From Strigops habroptila (lineage: Eukaryota; Chordata; Aves; Psittaciformes; Psittacidae): a stretch of 64,000 nucleotides of DNA. The stretch spans positions 62,671,725 through 62,735,724 of the forward strand of contig NC_044282.2 of NCBI RefSeq assembly GCF_004027225.2, given 5' to 3'. Each line of letters starts with the position of its first letter. Position 1 is the stretch's first letter. Shown piece after piece: positions 1-18,300 of this stretch. The notes under the pieces are model-generated. The model made no database searches. It was not told the DNA's origin and saw only the letters and a program-made list of their open reading frames with translations. A program made the position numbers and the translations under genes.

Positions 1-1101
1 TGCATGGCTTGGCTCAAAAGCTTTGTAGTGGGCTTGGCTGGTGAGCTGCAGGCACCAGAGGCAAGCCAGCTGTTACAGCCAGGTTGGAGCTGCACTGTGA
101 CAAGCCCAAGTGTCCTTTTTCCACATAAAGCCTGAGCCAGAGAGGTTGTTCCAGTGTTCCCACCCTAGGAGAGGTGGCAGTGAGCCTGAGAGCTGCTGTC
201 AGATGTTTTGGCCAGGACACTGTGGAGTTCCTCTGCTGGTACAGCTGTTTAGCAGAGCTGTGGTTGGTGGGGTCGAAGGACTCCAACCAGGTCATTTTCT
301 GTGTCTTCAGGTTTGAATAAGGCGGCAGAGCCTTGCTGGCCCCAGCCTCATCAGCGCTTCCCAGGAGAACTTCAAAGGAAGAGCTTGGACCATGCCTGAT
401 AGTCATGGGGTGTAGGTGGGATGGGGGACTTGCAAAGGCCGTGTATTTTAAGGAAATCCTTGGCTTGCTTTTGTGCAGCCATATGGTGCTTGGTGAAAAA
501 CGAGGCTCTGGTGTCTCATCTCTTGCCACTGCTACTTGCTTGGGTGGGCAGGCACACATCCAGCACTGCTGGAAACCTGGTCTCATGCTGCACATAGAAT
601 TGAGAAATTGTGCCTCAGGACCCCATGCTCCCCCCGTGCCATAACATAGCGCAGATAAAGCTGAGCTGACAACCTCAGCTGTGGTGCACAGCACATTTCA
701 GGCCAAGATACTTGCTGAGCCCAGCCAAGAGCATCGGCAAAGTGCTCCTGGACCCATCTGCAAGCAGGCTAGGTGGCTGTGGCCATGGCTGTGGCCATGG
801 ATGAGGCACAAGCTGAGGCTGGGGTCACAGCTGAAGGTTACCAAGGGCTCTTGGGCATGAGACAGTGCTACTACCTTATGCCTCATGTTCCACACCTTGA
901 GGCAAGCTCAAACTAAGGAAGCAGTCCCAGCAGTCAAGTGTGTCTGCTCAGTGCAGGTGAGCAGGCAGGGACCAGGTCCTGCGTTGCCCTGCCAGGAGCT
1001 TGGGGGTCTCCTTTGGAGAATGATAGAGCAGCCAAATCCAGTGCTCTCGCCCCTGGTGCTTCTCTCCTCCTTGGCACAGCTGTGTCCCCCTGTCCCTGCA
1101 G
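1..1101 (+). other. HADHA: HADHA last intron (3' part)
   Basis: Sequence upstream of the last HADHA exon. It ends in a pyrimidine-rich tract and a CAG acceptor at 1099-1101. I looked for the preceding exon, which should encode a glycine- and proline-rich HADHA segment, and did not find it on the + strand, so that exon lies before base 1. The open frames here have no family resemblance. Nothing else is recognised. Confidence 0.8.
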
Positions 1102-1247
1102 GTCCCTTCAGGTACACAGACTCGTACGGAGCCAAGGAGCTGGTGGACAAGCTGCGCAAGTACGAGGCCGTGTACGGCTGCCAGTTCACACCGTGCCAGC
1201 TGCTGCTGGACTACGCCAACAACCCCAGCAAGAAATTCCACCAGTGA
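1102..1247 (+). CDS. HADHA: HADHA, last coding exon: trifunctional enzyme alpha subunit, C-terminus (partial gene)
   Basis: HADHA is the alpha subunit of the mitochondrial trifunctional protein, with long-chain enoyl-CoA hydratase and 3-hydroxyacyl-CoA dehydrogenase activities of fatty-acid beta-oxidation. The exon begins after the CAG at 1099-1101, in phase 1 (the first G of a Gly codon comes from the previous exon), and stops at TGA 1245-1247. It encodes the final 48 residues, starting [15 protein letters not shown] and ending NNPSKKFHQ. These contain the FTPCQLL motif I recognise from the vertebrate C-terminus (human ends in a very similar way). The open frame running upstream from 885 is intronic and only accidentally in frame. 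The segment belongs to the helical C-terminal part of the dehydrogenase region; catalytic residues lie in exons outside the window. Confidence 0.95.
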
Positions 1248-1722
1248 GCGTGGCCCCACACCGCCCGCCCTTGACGCGCCGACAGCTCGAGCTGAGGCCG
1301 CCGGCTCTCCAGCGACACCCCAATCTGTAGGTTAATCTTCAAAGCACCCAGGGGAGGAAGGAGAGTGGCAGCGGATTGCCTCATGGCTTCTAGTCATTTC
1401 AAGTGCCTTAGCAGCAGCTACTGTGTGTTGGGCACGTCCGTCCCGTGCCAGTGTGGGCCTGGTGGCTCCTTGCTGGAAGAGAGAGCTTCTTGTGCATTCA
1501 CCTCCATGCTGCGACCTCCAGTGCTCCCCGCTGGGCAGGCAGCACCCAGCACAGTGCTGGCCCCGTGGCTTTGCCTTTCCGTAAACCAACAGAATAAGCT
1601 CGTATCTCCTGGGTTTGGACTCCATACCTATTTCTCCTCCCGTCTCGCTGGGGCAGCAGCCTCTCAGCACCGAGGAACGGAACTGTTCAAGTCGGAAATA
1701 AAGCGTTCAGGCAATCCTCTGG
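1248..1722 (+). other. HADHA: HADHA 3' UTR
   Basis: Sequence from the HADHA stop to shortly after the AATAAA at 1697-1702. No coding potential was recognised. The exact cleavage site is inferred at roughly 15-25 bases past the signal. Confidence 0.75.
1697..1702 (+). terminator. HADHA: HADHA polyadenylation signal AATAAA
   Basis: Canonical hexamer about 450 bases after the HADHA stop. I saw no other canonical hexamer between the stop and this one. Confidence 0.75.
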
Positions 1723-2734
1723 GGTCCTCTCTGCTTTTGCTGGCTGAGCCACCCACCAAGGGGCTGCTGGCAGTTGCTGAAGAGTAGGGAGAGGCAGGGG
1801 CTGGCGGCAGTGCAGAACAAAGACTGCCTCTGTCACCTCTGTCATCAATCAGGGGCTGTGAGGAGCCTCCGGCTCTTTTGTCTGGCCCTGAGCGCTGCCG
1901 CCGGGGTTATCCTGGCAGATGGACCCGCCTGTGATTGCAAATCGAGTAGCCAAAGACCAGAAGGGTCCCCCGTGGGGAGAGCTCAGTTTAAACTAAAAGG
2001 CTTTAAATCTCCATGCACCTGTCACTGATTTCAGAGCTGGCCCGGCCTCCCCTTGCTGGGCTTGCTGTGCTGCCGTGCAGTGCCTCTCCAGCTCCAGCCT
2101 TTCTCCTGCATCCTGGCAGGGCTTCGGCCAGGAGCTGGGTCAATGCACTCTCTTCATATCAGACCCGTGCTTGTTTCCTAAAGCTCCAAGACCAAAATTG
2201 GGCTGAGACATCATCTCCTGTCTCTGCTGCCTGCTGGGGGAGGCACAGGGTTGCCTGTGCAGATGGTAACCAGCCTTCAGCCCTCGCCAGGGGGCTGTAA
2301 CCCCTGGGACGTGCTCCCTGGCTCTGGGAGCAGGGCTTGGGTTGCAGCCCCATGGAGGGCTGTGCATGTGGGGACTGAGCTGTGGCCATGGAGCTGAAGT
2401 CAGGACTGGCAGTATCTTGCCATGGGCCCTTGAGAGAGTGGGGTGCTTTTGGCTGGGGGGTGCAGCCCTGAGGGTAGGTCGCTGCCTCCCTTCCCCAGGG
2501 TCAGCTGTGTCCATCAGGCAGGGGAGCTTCCTTTCAGTCCCCTAAACTCACCCTGGGGTGCAGGCAGCCCAGAGCAGCTCCAAGAGCACCATCTTCCCAT
2601 GCAGGGGGATCACACATCCCTTCCCAAGAGGTGGGCAGGGTGTGCAAGGATGGAGGAGACACCCAAAGCCTCCTTCCCCACTGACACCCCCTTTCCCTCT
2701 CCTCCCCAAGCAAGGGCCTTCTCTGGTGCCTCAT
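1723..2734. other. HADHA-GAREM2 intergenic spacer (tail to tail)
   Basis: About 1 kb between the two converging 3' ends. GC-rich, with no recognised gene or repeat. A less GC-rich patch at about 1900-2030 carries ATTGCAAAT, an octamer-like sequence, and may be a conserved non-coding element; this is only a suspicion. Confidence 0.6.
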
Positions 2735-2988
2735 TTTTCTCCCTTACCTTTATTACACTAATCCACAAGGACTAAGTTAAACCAGTCAACGCAAACTCCA
2801 GTATTTTCCAGCCCATTTGGGCCAAAATTACTGTCCAGTGTTAAAACAGAAAGGGGGGAGGGCCGGGTGATGGGGCCAAGCTGCTGAGGAGGAGAAGAAC
2901 CCACAGCCCTGGAGTGGGGCAGGGGACAGGAGTGGGGACATCAAGACCCATGGTGTGGGTGGCTGCTCAGTGTGTCCCCAGTGTCCGC
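2735..2988 (-). other. GAREM2: GAREM2 3' UTR
   Basis: Short 3' UTR (about 250 bases) between the GAREM2 stop and its AATAAA. On the coding strand it is less GC-rich than the exons. The end is inferred from the polyadenylation signal. Confidence 0.65.
2749..2754 (-). terminator. GAREM2: GAREM2 polyadenylation signal AATAAA
   Basis: TTTATT on the + strand, AATAAA on the coding strand, 235 bases after the stop codon. Confidence 0.65.
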
Positions 2989-10260
<7,272 letters not shown>

Positions 10261-10491
10261 CGCCTGTCCCGCAGCCGGATCCGTCCGCGGAGCGCAGAGC
10301 CGATGGGACCCAGCCGGGGGTGTCCGCAGGAGAGACCCCGGCTGGAGGGACCGAGGCGGGGGGTGGCGGTGCCGGGGGGACCAGGCGGAGGAGCCCGATG
10401 CCGCCCCAAGCAGGGCCAGGACCCCCGGAATGGCACGGGGCACCCGACACACGAATGGCACCGGATCCGGGAGCGGAATTTCCCCATCTGA

Positions 10492-10640
10492 GACATCACC
10501 ATCACAGGGACTCCCGGCAAGGACATCGCGATCATAAGGACGCTCTGGCAGGGACATCATCACCACAGGGACCCCCCTGTTGCGGTGTCTCTGTCACGGG
10601 GACCCCCCGACAAGGACATCATCATCACACTGAGCAGGGA
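10492..10640. repeat. Short 31-base minisatellite
   Basis: GACATC words at 10492, 10522, 10553 and 10615 (spacings 30, 31 and 62) mark about five diverged units of roughly 31 bases containing ATCACCATCACAGGGAC. Confidence 0.7.
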
Positions 10641-11110
10641 CCCTGCACCCTGGGGACTCACAGCCACCCTGAGCTGGGACACCAGGTTCAGGGGTCCCTG
10701 CACCCCTTGCACCAGGGACATGCTCACTCACAGGCCCGTTTTGGGGTCTCCTCTGCAAGAGCAGAGAGGAACATGGGATGCAGAGGTGCTGGACCCCCAG
10801 CCATCGCCCCGGGCAGCTGGAGAACTGGGATGAGGGGGATGAAGGAGTGGAAAAAGCAGCAAGTGCCTGCAGGGTCGGTGTCCAGCCCTGGGGACGTGCC
10901 ACCGTGCTGGGCCCTGCTACCCGCTGTTCCCCCAACAAACACCCCAGGCAAAGCAATGGGTGTTGGAGACCCCAACCCCTCCTCGAGGGCCTGACTCGGT
11001 GTGGGGTCCTGCTGCGGGTTAGTGGGGAGGGACCCAAAGGTGCCACCGGAGCAGCAGTGGGGTCCTCAGGGGCAGAGCCTAAACCTGCTGGGACATGAAA
11101 AACTTGCCAG
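10641..11110. other. Intergenic spacer upstream of GAREM2
   Basis: Moderately GC-rich unique sequence. No gene or repeat was recognised; open frames on both strands show no family features. Confidence 0.5.
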
Positions 11111-11111
11111 A

Positions 11112-11450
11112 ATAAACAGGGATGGGGATGGAACAGGGATAGGGTTGGAACAGTGACAGGGATAGAGCAGGGAGAAGGATGGAGCAGGGAAGGGGAAGGA
11201 GCGGGAACAGGGATGGAGACGGAGCAGGGATGGGGATGGAGGAGGGACAAGGATGGAGCAGGGACAGGGAGGGAACAGTGACAAGGACGGAGCAGGGAAG
11301 GGGAAGGAGCAGGGACAGGGATGGAGACAAAGCAGGGACAAGGATGGAGCAGGGATGGGGAAGGAGCAGGGATGGGAACAGAGCAGGGACGGGGTTGGAG
11401 CGGGGATGGAGACAGAACTGGGACAGGGATGGGGGCGGAGCAGGGACTAC
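11112..11450. repeat. GGAGCAGGGA-type minisatellite
   Basis: About 340 bases of purine-rich units close to GGAGCAGGGACAGGGATGGA, of variable length around 18-24 bases. They create long artefactual frames (such as ...GAGMG... on one strand and PCPCS on the other). It is not a gene. Confidence 0.85.
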
Positions 11451-12299
11451 AGAGCGGCAGGAGGAGGATGGGGAAAGGCTCAAGACTCCCTGCCGGGCAT
11501 GACACAGACAAGCAGGACACCGGGAGCGGCCGGCGCATGCTGGTGGGGGAAATGTCCCCGCCGGGTCCCCTCTCCCCGTGGCCCCTCGCACAACCACCAC
11601 CGCGATGGCGACGACCGCGCAGAGCTGCCTCGCTGCGAGCCCTTCGCCGGCAGCTTCCTCACCCAGAGCAGCACAAACTCCCCTCCTCCCCGTTACCGGC
11701 ACCATGGCAGCGGGAGGGCAGCGGCAGAAGCATGTCCTCCCTCCGCCATCCCATGCCACGGGGGATGGGCCCCTGGCCGAGCAATCTCAAGGGGTCACAG
11801 AGGCTGCAGGAGAGCCCAGGAGCACCCACTCCCTGCGGCCAGGGCAGCTTGCAGAAAGACTGGAAAGGGCAAATAGATCCTGCTCCATAGGGAAGGACTT
11901 ACCGACTTGCTCTTGGAGAGCTGGAAAACGCACCCATGTGCAGAGGGAAGGGCTGAGCCAGCTACTGCCCTTGAAGGCAGCTGCAAGGGTCCTCTCTAAG
12001 GAGCCAGGGACCCCCAGGGCTCTGACTTGCACCCCAAGAGCTGGGTGTACCCCCAGACACACCATCGCACCTATTACAGCCCTGTCCTGGAGAAATAACA
12101 GCCTACAGCTTCTCTGTGGAGAAGACATACAGCAACAGCCCTGCCCCAGCCCAATAACCCCTCGGCAGCAGCCATCAGCTCCTGCATCCCAGGTTTTACT
12201 GGTACTTCCCAGCAGCTGCAGGTGCCAGATCCAAGAGCCGCTACAGCCCCGATGCAAAGCTCGGCCCAAAAGGAGTCTAACAGGGCCCAGGAAGGAACC
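11451..12299. other. GAREM2-RAB10 intergenic spacer
   Basis: Unique sequence between the minisatellite and the inferred RAB10 3' end. GC falls steeply towards 12.3 kb. No recognisable gene. Confidence 0.5.
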
Positions 12300-15243
12300 A
12301 ATGCAAGTTTATAAAAGCTTTTATTTGCTCTTGGTATGACCAAGAATGGGACAGTGATCTTTTATACAATTTGATACAGTAAGTGGTACAAAAGAATGTG
12401 TTTTAAATAAAAAGCCAGAGTGGAGTAGCAAAAATATTAAAAGATTAAGTAAAAAATTGTAGGCATGGGAATTAATCCTAGACCTTAAGTTGATGCTGTT
12501 TTTTCCACCGTCCGAGTCGGAGAGCACAAAGCACCGCTTCCACCCCTGCCCCGCACCGCCGCGGCACCGGCAGCATGGGACAGAGAGTGGCCGAGACGCT
12601 TGTAGGATAGATTCAACCTCGGGTTTTAGGTTATCATGACCAATTTAATCAAGTTACATGATTTTTGTTTTATTTGCCATGACATAAAGGTAGCGCTGAG
12701 TCTTCCTCCGGCAGCTGGGCTGGCTAAGCCGGGGAAGCTGGCGCAGGGAAAGCTGCTTTCGGTCCTTTTCCAGGCTGGGCTTCAGCTTCATTCCACGCTC
12801 AGGGCTGGGGAGGGGGTGTCTTCCAAGTAGAGGTTCCCCAAGCAGTTATTTCTCTAACTAGCAGGAAGTTTAGATACCAGCAGAAATAAAGTTACTGCAA
12901 ATTCCTCCAACATGATTATTAATATTCCTAATCTTTCAGCATCTGCATCACCTCTTGCTGCTCACTCCTCCTCAGCTAGGCCTTGCAGCCCACAACACAA
13001 CACAAAGCCAAGCCCCACAGTTAAAACTCTACAGTTTTCGTATGAACAGAACTAGACCATCTAGAAATATTTCAGTTTATTAACTGGGAAAAGGGAATAG
13101 GAAATGGAGGTGGGAGCTGGTACTACCAGCGAGTGGCCTGCTCTCTACCTGCTGGCTTGCAATGAACACAGCGTCTACAAGGATCCCGCGGGATTTACAC
13201 AAGAGGGAGCCAAGCCCCTGGAAGCAAATAAAAAGCCCATGCTTAAAACAAGGATTACACAAAAACCCCTTGATGTACAGCTCTCCGTTTTTCCCTTTTT
13301 GATCAGGTTAGAAAGTGCAGGTTTAGCCAAAAGGCAGCCGTACTCTATTTACAACGCCGGGACGCGAGAAGCACCACAGTGCCGATCTATCCCAGCGTCC
13401 TGCCCGACCCCAACAGCCACTCGACTGGGAAGGGTTAACACACACGGAGACAAAATGCCAAATACAGAGGAAAAGAAGACACCACGGTCAACTTACTACA
13501 TGGGAAGCCGCTCAGAAACTAGCAATTCAACGCTAAAACACCATTGTTTCGTTAAAAGTAAGTCAACGTTATTTACTACTTTAGTTATCTACCGGAGACA
13601 GTCCAAGACCCGAGCGGACAAGAGTGAAGCACGAGCTTGCCCAGCTTTAAAGGAGAACATGAGCCTTGGGGAGGAAGAAGCTTCTATTTAAAACATCTCT
13701 TTGTCCTCAGCTCTCCTGAGTGGTATTTTAAAGCAGGGGAACATACAGACAACTCTGGCAGACAGAGTGCCCAGTCTGGCAGGAGCAAGCGACAGCATTG
13801 GACCACCAGTCCTTAACCCCCTTCCCCTTCAGAAAGGATGAGGCCATGTCGTCAGTGACACTGGAGCCTGGGCAAAGCGAGAAGGCAAGCTGGAAAAGCC
13901 AGTGAATCCCAGTGGGGCTCCACAGCCCCGCTGGGATCCCCCCCCTGCATTCCCACAGCGCGGATCAAGAGCCAGGCTGACCCAAGTACCAACAACTCAG
14001 CTTTTAACACTGGAAAATGGAAAGTTTTCAGGGAGGTAATAAATTAAACTGCCAACTTTTGGGTTTCTTTCCCCTTTCTTCTTAACTCTAGTTTCGCTCC
14101 GCCTTTGGCGAGGCTACCGACCAACTCGCCCGAGCGACTAACGGGAAGAGAGAACTTAAAAGTTCGTGTTAATTGCTGTCAGTTTGGGAATTGCATGTTA
14201 TATTCATACACATAAAGTAGACAACCACATCACCCTCCATAGAAAACTAGTGCATGCAAAGAACTCTTCCATACCATAAAACCCAACGGCTATGCAGGAG
14301 GAGAGAGAAGATATACTAGTGGACTGACATTGCCTAGAGGGAAATTAGTAGGTATCTTCGACATTTTTAACCTTGAAAGCTAAATCAGTGCTTTGTATTA
14401 AATTTTTGGCAAACATACCACGTTGCCATCCTTTTAATTAACACATCACACCATGAAGAAATGCAAATAAAAGCAGCATGCAGGCAAAAGGAAAGAGCTG
14501 CAAGTGAGGAAAAAAAATGGCAGCAGGAACATTTGAATGGCTAGATCACCAAAAAGGAGACACAGCAGATTAAATGTCATTTGTTTTTTGTTTTTGCACC
14601 ACCCTTTGTCCTCGATGCATTACACCAACAATTACAGAAAGCAATCACAAAAGAGTTCAGTATTTTAAAATGGTCAAGTATGGATGGTACGTCTCCTGCA
14701 CATGCTTCCACCAGAAGAAAAGAAACGAAAAGTGAAACTAAAAGTTCCTTTCCACATAAGGCACAGGACAAAACAAACCCCATTCACAGACTCAAGGCGA
14801 AAACGAGAGTGTTCCTGGCTCTCTGGCTGATGCATCTAGAGAATACAGTGACTCAAGCACATTATCCATGACAGAAAATTCCACTGTTGTACAAAATAAA
14901 TTGTTAATTCTAACTTTTATTCTTATACAATTTGCAGAGTAGAGTTGAATATGATTGCTATATGTTTTAATGTCAGGAGGAACGGGACTATAATACAACC
15001 AAAACGTAGTGGTAAGTGGAGCAGGTACATTAAAAAATGAAGTCACGGGGATGATTTTCCTATACATGTTGTTGAGGAAATTAGAGTACGCAAGCTGTCC
15101 TAAACGGAAAACCAAAGGGAGACAGGAGCTCGTTAAGATGAGGAACAAAACATTGGTTTAAGGTTAAAAAAATGGGCAGAGTGGTTTGTTTTGCAGCGAG
15201 AAAAAAGGGGCGGTGGATGGCGATTGGTGATATAGGAGAACGT
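12300..15243 (-). other. RAB10: RAB10 3' UTR (about 2.9 kb)
   Basis: Extends from the RAB10 stop to the distal AATAAA at 12325-12320. The length is similar to the roughly 3 kb I recall for mammalian RAB10. It is AT-rich apart from a GC-rich insert around 12510-12600. Internal AATAAA hexamers on the coding strand at 12674-12669, 13081-13076 and 14921-14916 could give shorter transcripts. No coding frame of interest. Confidence 0.7.
12320..12325 (-). terminator. RAB10: RAB10 distal polyadenylation signal AATAAA
   Basis: TTTATT on the + strand, followed on the coding strand by a TTGGTT-type U/GU-rich stretch. It is the last canonical hexamer before the intergenic spacer. Which hexamer is actually used is inferred. 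Confidence 0.6.
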
Positions 15244-15327
15244 TCAGCAACACTTGCTCTTCCAGCCTGTCACCCCACCTCCACTGCTGATATCTACATT
15301 TTCACTGTTGGGCTCTTTTACAGGGGT
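15244..15327 (-). CDS. RAB10: RAB10 exon 6 (last coding)
   Basis: 84 bases with the stop at 15246-15244. It encodes the hypervariable tail [18 protein letters not shown] and GWKSKCC, whose two cysteines are prenylated in the family. Acceptor TTACAG at 15333-15328. Confidence 0.98.
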   Translation of the reverse strand, partial: TPVKEPNSENVDISSGGGVTGWKSKCC

Positions 15328-18300
15328 CTGTAATGAAACAAGTAAAGAAAGTTAGACGACTTGTGAGGTAGCCCGAAAGAAAGTGTTCAGAGCTGAAGAG
15401 ATAGCAGCTTACAGAAAGAATTACATCGCCAAATAATGTTATGAATAAACTACAGACAAAGAGCTCTTCCTGCCCCCCTCCAGCAGAGTATGCAAACCCA
15501 GTTAAGGGCTTTTTGTTTGGTTGGGTTTAAATAAACAACTGGAAAGCTGGAAAATTTAAAAACAAAACAACCAACCACCAAACCTTGAACTCAGACCACC
15601 CCAAAGTAAACTAAACCTATTTCTAGATGCTGCTCTTAGAACTGACACTCGGACTTTGGTGGAGTAAGTAAATCACAGCGTACAACTAACACAAGCTGCA
15701 GTTACATTATGTGAACTAATGACCTTAAAAAACCGCCGAGTCATTTATTGATACAGAGGGGTTGTTCAAAAGCATCTGCCTTCCAGTTAACCAGGACACC
15801 GGTTTCCGAGGCAGTGGCAGAAGAGGCTCGTCTGCGTCACCAGACGTAAGCTTGGTTAGACCAAAGCAAAAATCCCAGTCAAGTGGTTTTGGTCAGACAC
15901 TAACATCTAACTTTAGAAACTAACCTAAACATTCACCAGAATGCTGCAGTTTAGTCTCTCTATTCCTTTTCTTCCCCTCTTTGTCACAGTCTTGCAGAAG
16001 CAGCCACCACTGCTCTTCAGATAAATACACTGAGGCCCAAAATAAAAATTGAGAAGTGAGAAGGGTCAGTAGGACTTGCCAGCCTGACCTCCTCTTTGCC
16101 AAAGGGCAGGGATTTTCACCCAGTTTCTCACATAAAACTTGTCAAAAATGGATTAAGAAACAACTCAGCACTACAATGACAAACCAGACATCATTGAGCA
16201 GATGTGTATTTAAAAGGGTTGTGATAAGATCCAGCATTGACCTCGCATCAAATTTCTAAGCAATTAACTCAGATGACATTATGAACAGGATTCGCATGGG
16301 AGGGTGATGGCGGACAGTGATGAAGGTGGTCTCATCACAGGGCAGTCCCTACTGCTAAGCTGGAGCACAGAAAAAAACACTGAGGGTCATTTGTTTACAA
16401 GCAACAGCTCATACACTGGAGTTGGCCAACCCATGTTGGCCAGAGAGTTTCAGTGCTGAAGAGGCATGACCTGACCGCAAGCAGGAATGTGCCAGCACAG
16501 GGGTGACTTCCTGGATCAAGCCCTTGGCTACAGGAGTCCATCAGCTAACTGGAACCAGCCCTAGAGCCACCCAGCTCAACCCTGCAACAAAGTGGTGGCA
16601 ACTGCTGGAAGCTGATGTGTTTTCTACCCATGAAAGGTATCAGGGATACAAGTGCAGCAGTATCCTGTAGCTCTGGGCATACAAAGATTTAGGTACAGGC
16701 CACAGAAAAGACAACCATTCTCATGGTACGCTCTAAGTTTCAGGAAGGGGAGTCAACCACGAGGACAAACTGGTGATCCATGTTCTTCTCTCAGTTGTGA
16801 TATAACTGTCCAGTAAAACTTCCAACAAAACACAGAGGCCAAGGGGGGTAACCATCAGAAGCAAGGTAGAGGTGATAGAGCTCAATCCTCTGTTCTATCA
16901 ACAACATCTAAACTCTTCCCAACAGGTGCAAAAGAGTGTTTAGGCAATGCTGCACATGGATGGAGATGGTGGCAGGGAAAGAACAATTCTCTTCCATGAC
17001 AACTGAAATGTTTTAACTCCAAGCCCATGTAGGACACAACTGTGAGTTTAAGGGCCAAACAACTAGAAATTTAAGTTCCTTAGCTCTTTGACGTATACTA
17101 TTCCCTCTAGATAGTACTCCTACAACAATCAAACATCAAACAAGCTTTAGAAGCTTTAGGTGTACAACACTCCTCCTTCAGGCACTTGTTTGTCTCAGCA
17201 TGCCAGAGTCAAAAGCTGCAACAATTCAGGTAAATATCAACAGATACAGAAGCTGAAATTTTAGGATATTTTTTTAAAATGAATCCTGGAGAGCACCTAC
17301 CTTTCGGAGAATGTCTTCTGCTAATGTGAGGAATGCCTTCTCAATGTTTATATTTGCTTTTGCACTAGTTTCGAAAAACCTAATACCATGCTCCCTAGCA
17401 ATCTAAACCAAAAAAGAAAGAAGAGGTTAGCGTTACTGTATGCAACTGCTGCTGCGATAACTTGGGGATCAGCAGCATTTATAAGCATGTAATACTCTTT
17501 CGGCTGTAGCAGGCACCAGAAGTACTAGCTAAGCAAAGTGTCACAAAAGAAGATTTGGAACTTAATGATTCAGGAACAGCAATTAAAGTGTATTAAGTCA
17601 CAAGTCAATGTCTGAACATAAGATGACAGATACCGTACGAGCCTGGCATGTGGTAAGTAACTTAACAAAGAATGCCTGGAAACTTTTAGGTATCAAAGAA
17701 GCAGAAACTGCAGCTGAACTCATTTGCAATGCAGCTTCTGAGAAAACATTCCCTAGACTTGCAAACCATTCGTAAATGCAGTCTCCTCACTCATTCCCTG
17801 GCACATCCCCTTGAGACTGAGAGTCTTGGCACTGATTTCTTTACTTCTCTAAGCAAGCTTTTGCCCGACACTTACCTGTTCGCCTTTTGCTTTAGGGACA
17901 ACTCTTTTATCTTCCATGTCACACTTGTTTCCTAACAGCATCCTCTCCACATCTTCATTGGCATGCTAGAACGAGACAAGAGATGGGGTTACACATCTCT
18001 CCTGACAAGCAGTAAATATCTACTTCACTTTGTACTTCCAGGCTGTTTGAAGTCCAGGCTAACATTTACAGGTGTTGGTGCCCTGCACTTTCCTGAGATG
18101 TAACAAATACTGCTGGACATCATTCCTCGGACTAAATTGTTCATAAAACCTGGAAGTGGAAGTGGTTTAACACAGCTCCATCATCATCCCAATGCCAGTT
18201 ATTTTCCCCCTTCCTTTTTATTTCAGTAATCTAAACATGAAGTCTTCTTTTCTGAAACCCAGATCCTTCTAGTTAATGACACCAGCCTACCAAATCTTCA

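Noticed and set aside
885-1101. HADHA frame extended upstream to an ATG at 885
   Set aside because: A CAG acceptor at 1099-1101 starts the exon; the upstream residues do not match HADHA.
11112-11450. Possible CRISPR-like array
   Set aside because: Units are degenerate and vary in length, with no unique spacers. The surrounding genome is vertebrate. It is a minisatellite.
10594-11890. Open frames over 180 codons on both strands upstream of GAREM2
   Set aside because: They run through the GGAGCAGGGA minisatellite, whose units keep several frames open. No protein-like composition.
14577-15148. Short proteins in the RAB10 3' UTR
   Set aside because: No family similarity, and their position inside a conserved-length 3' UTR makes them chance frames.
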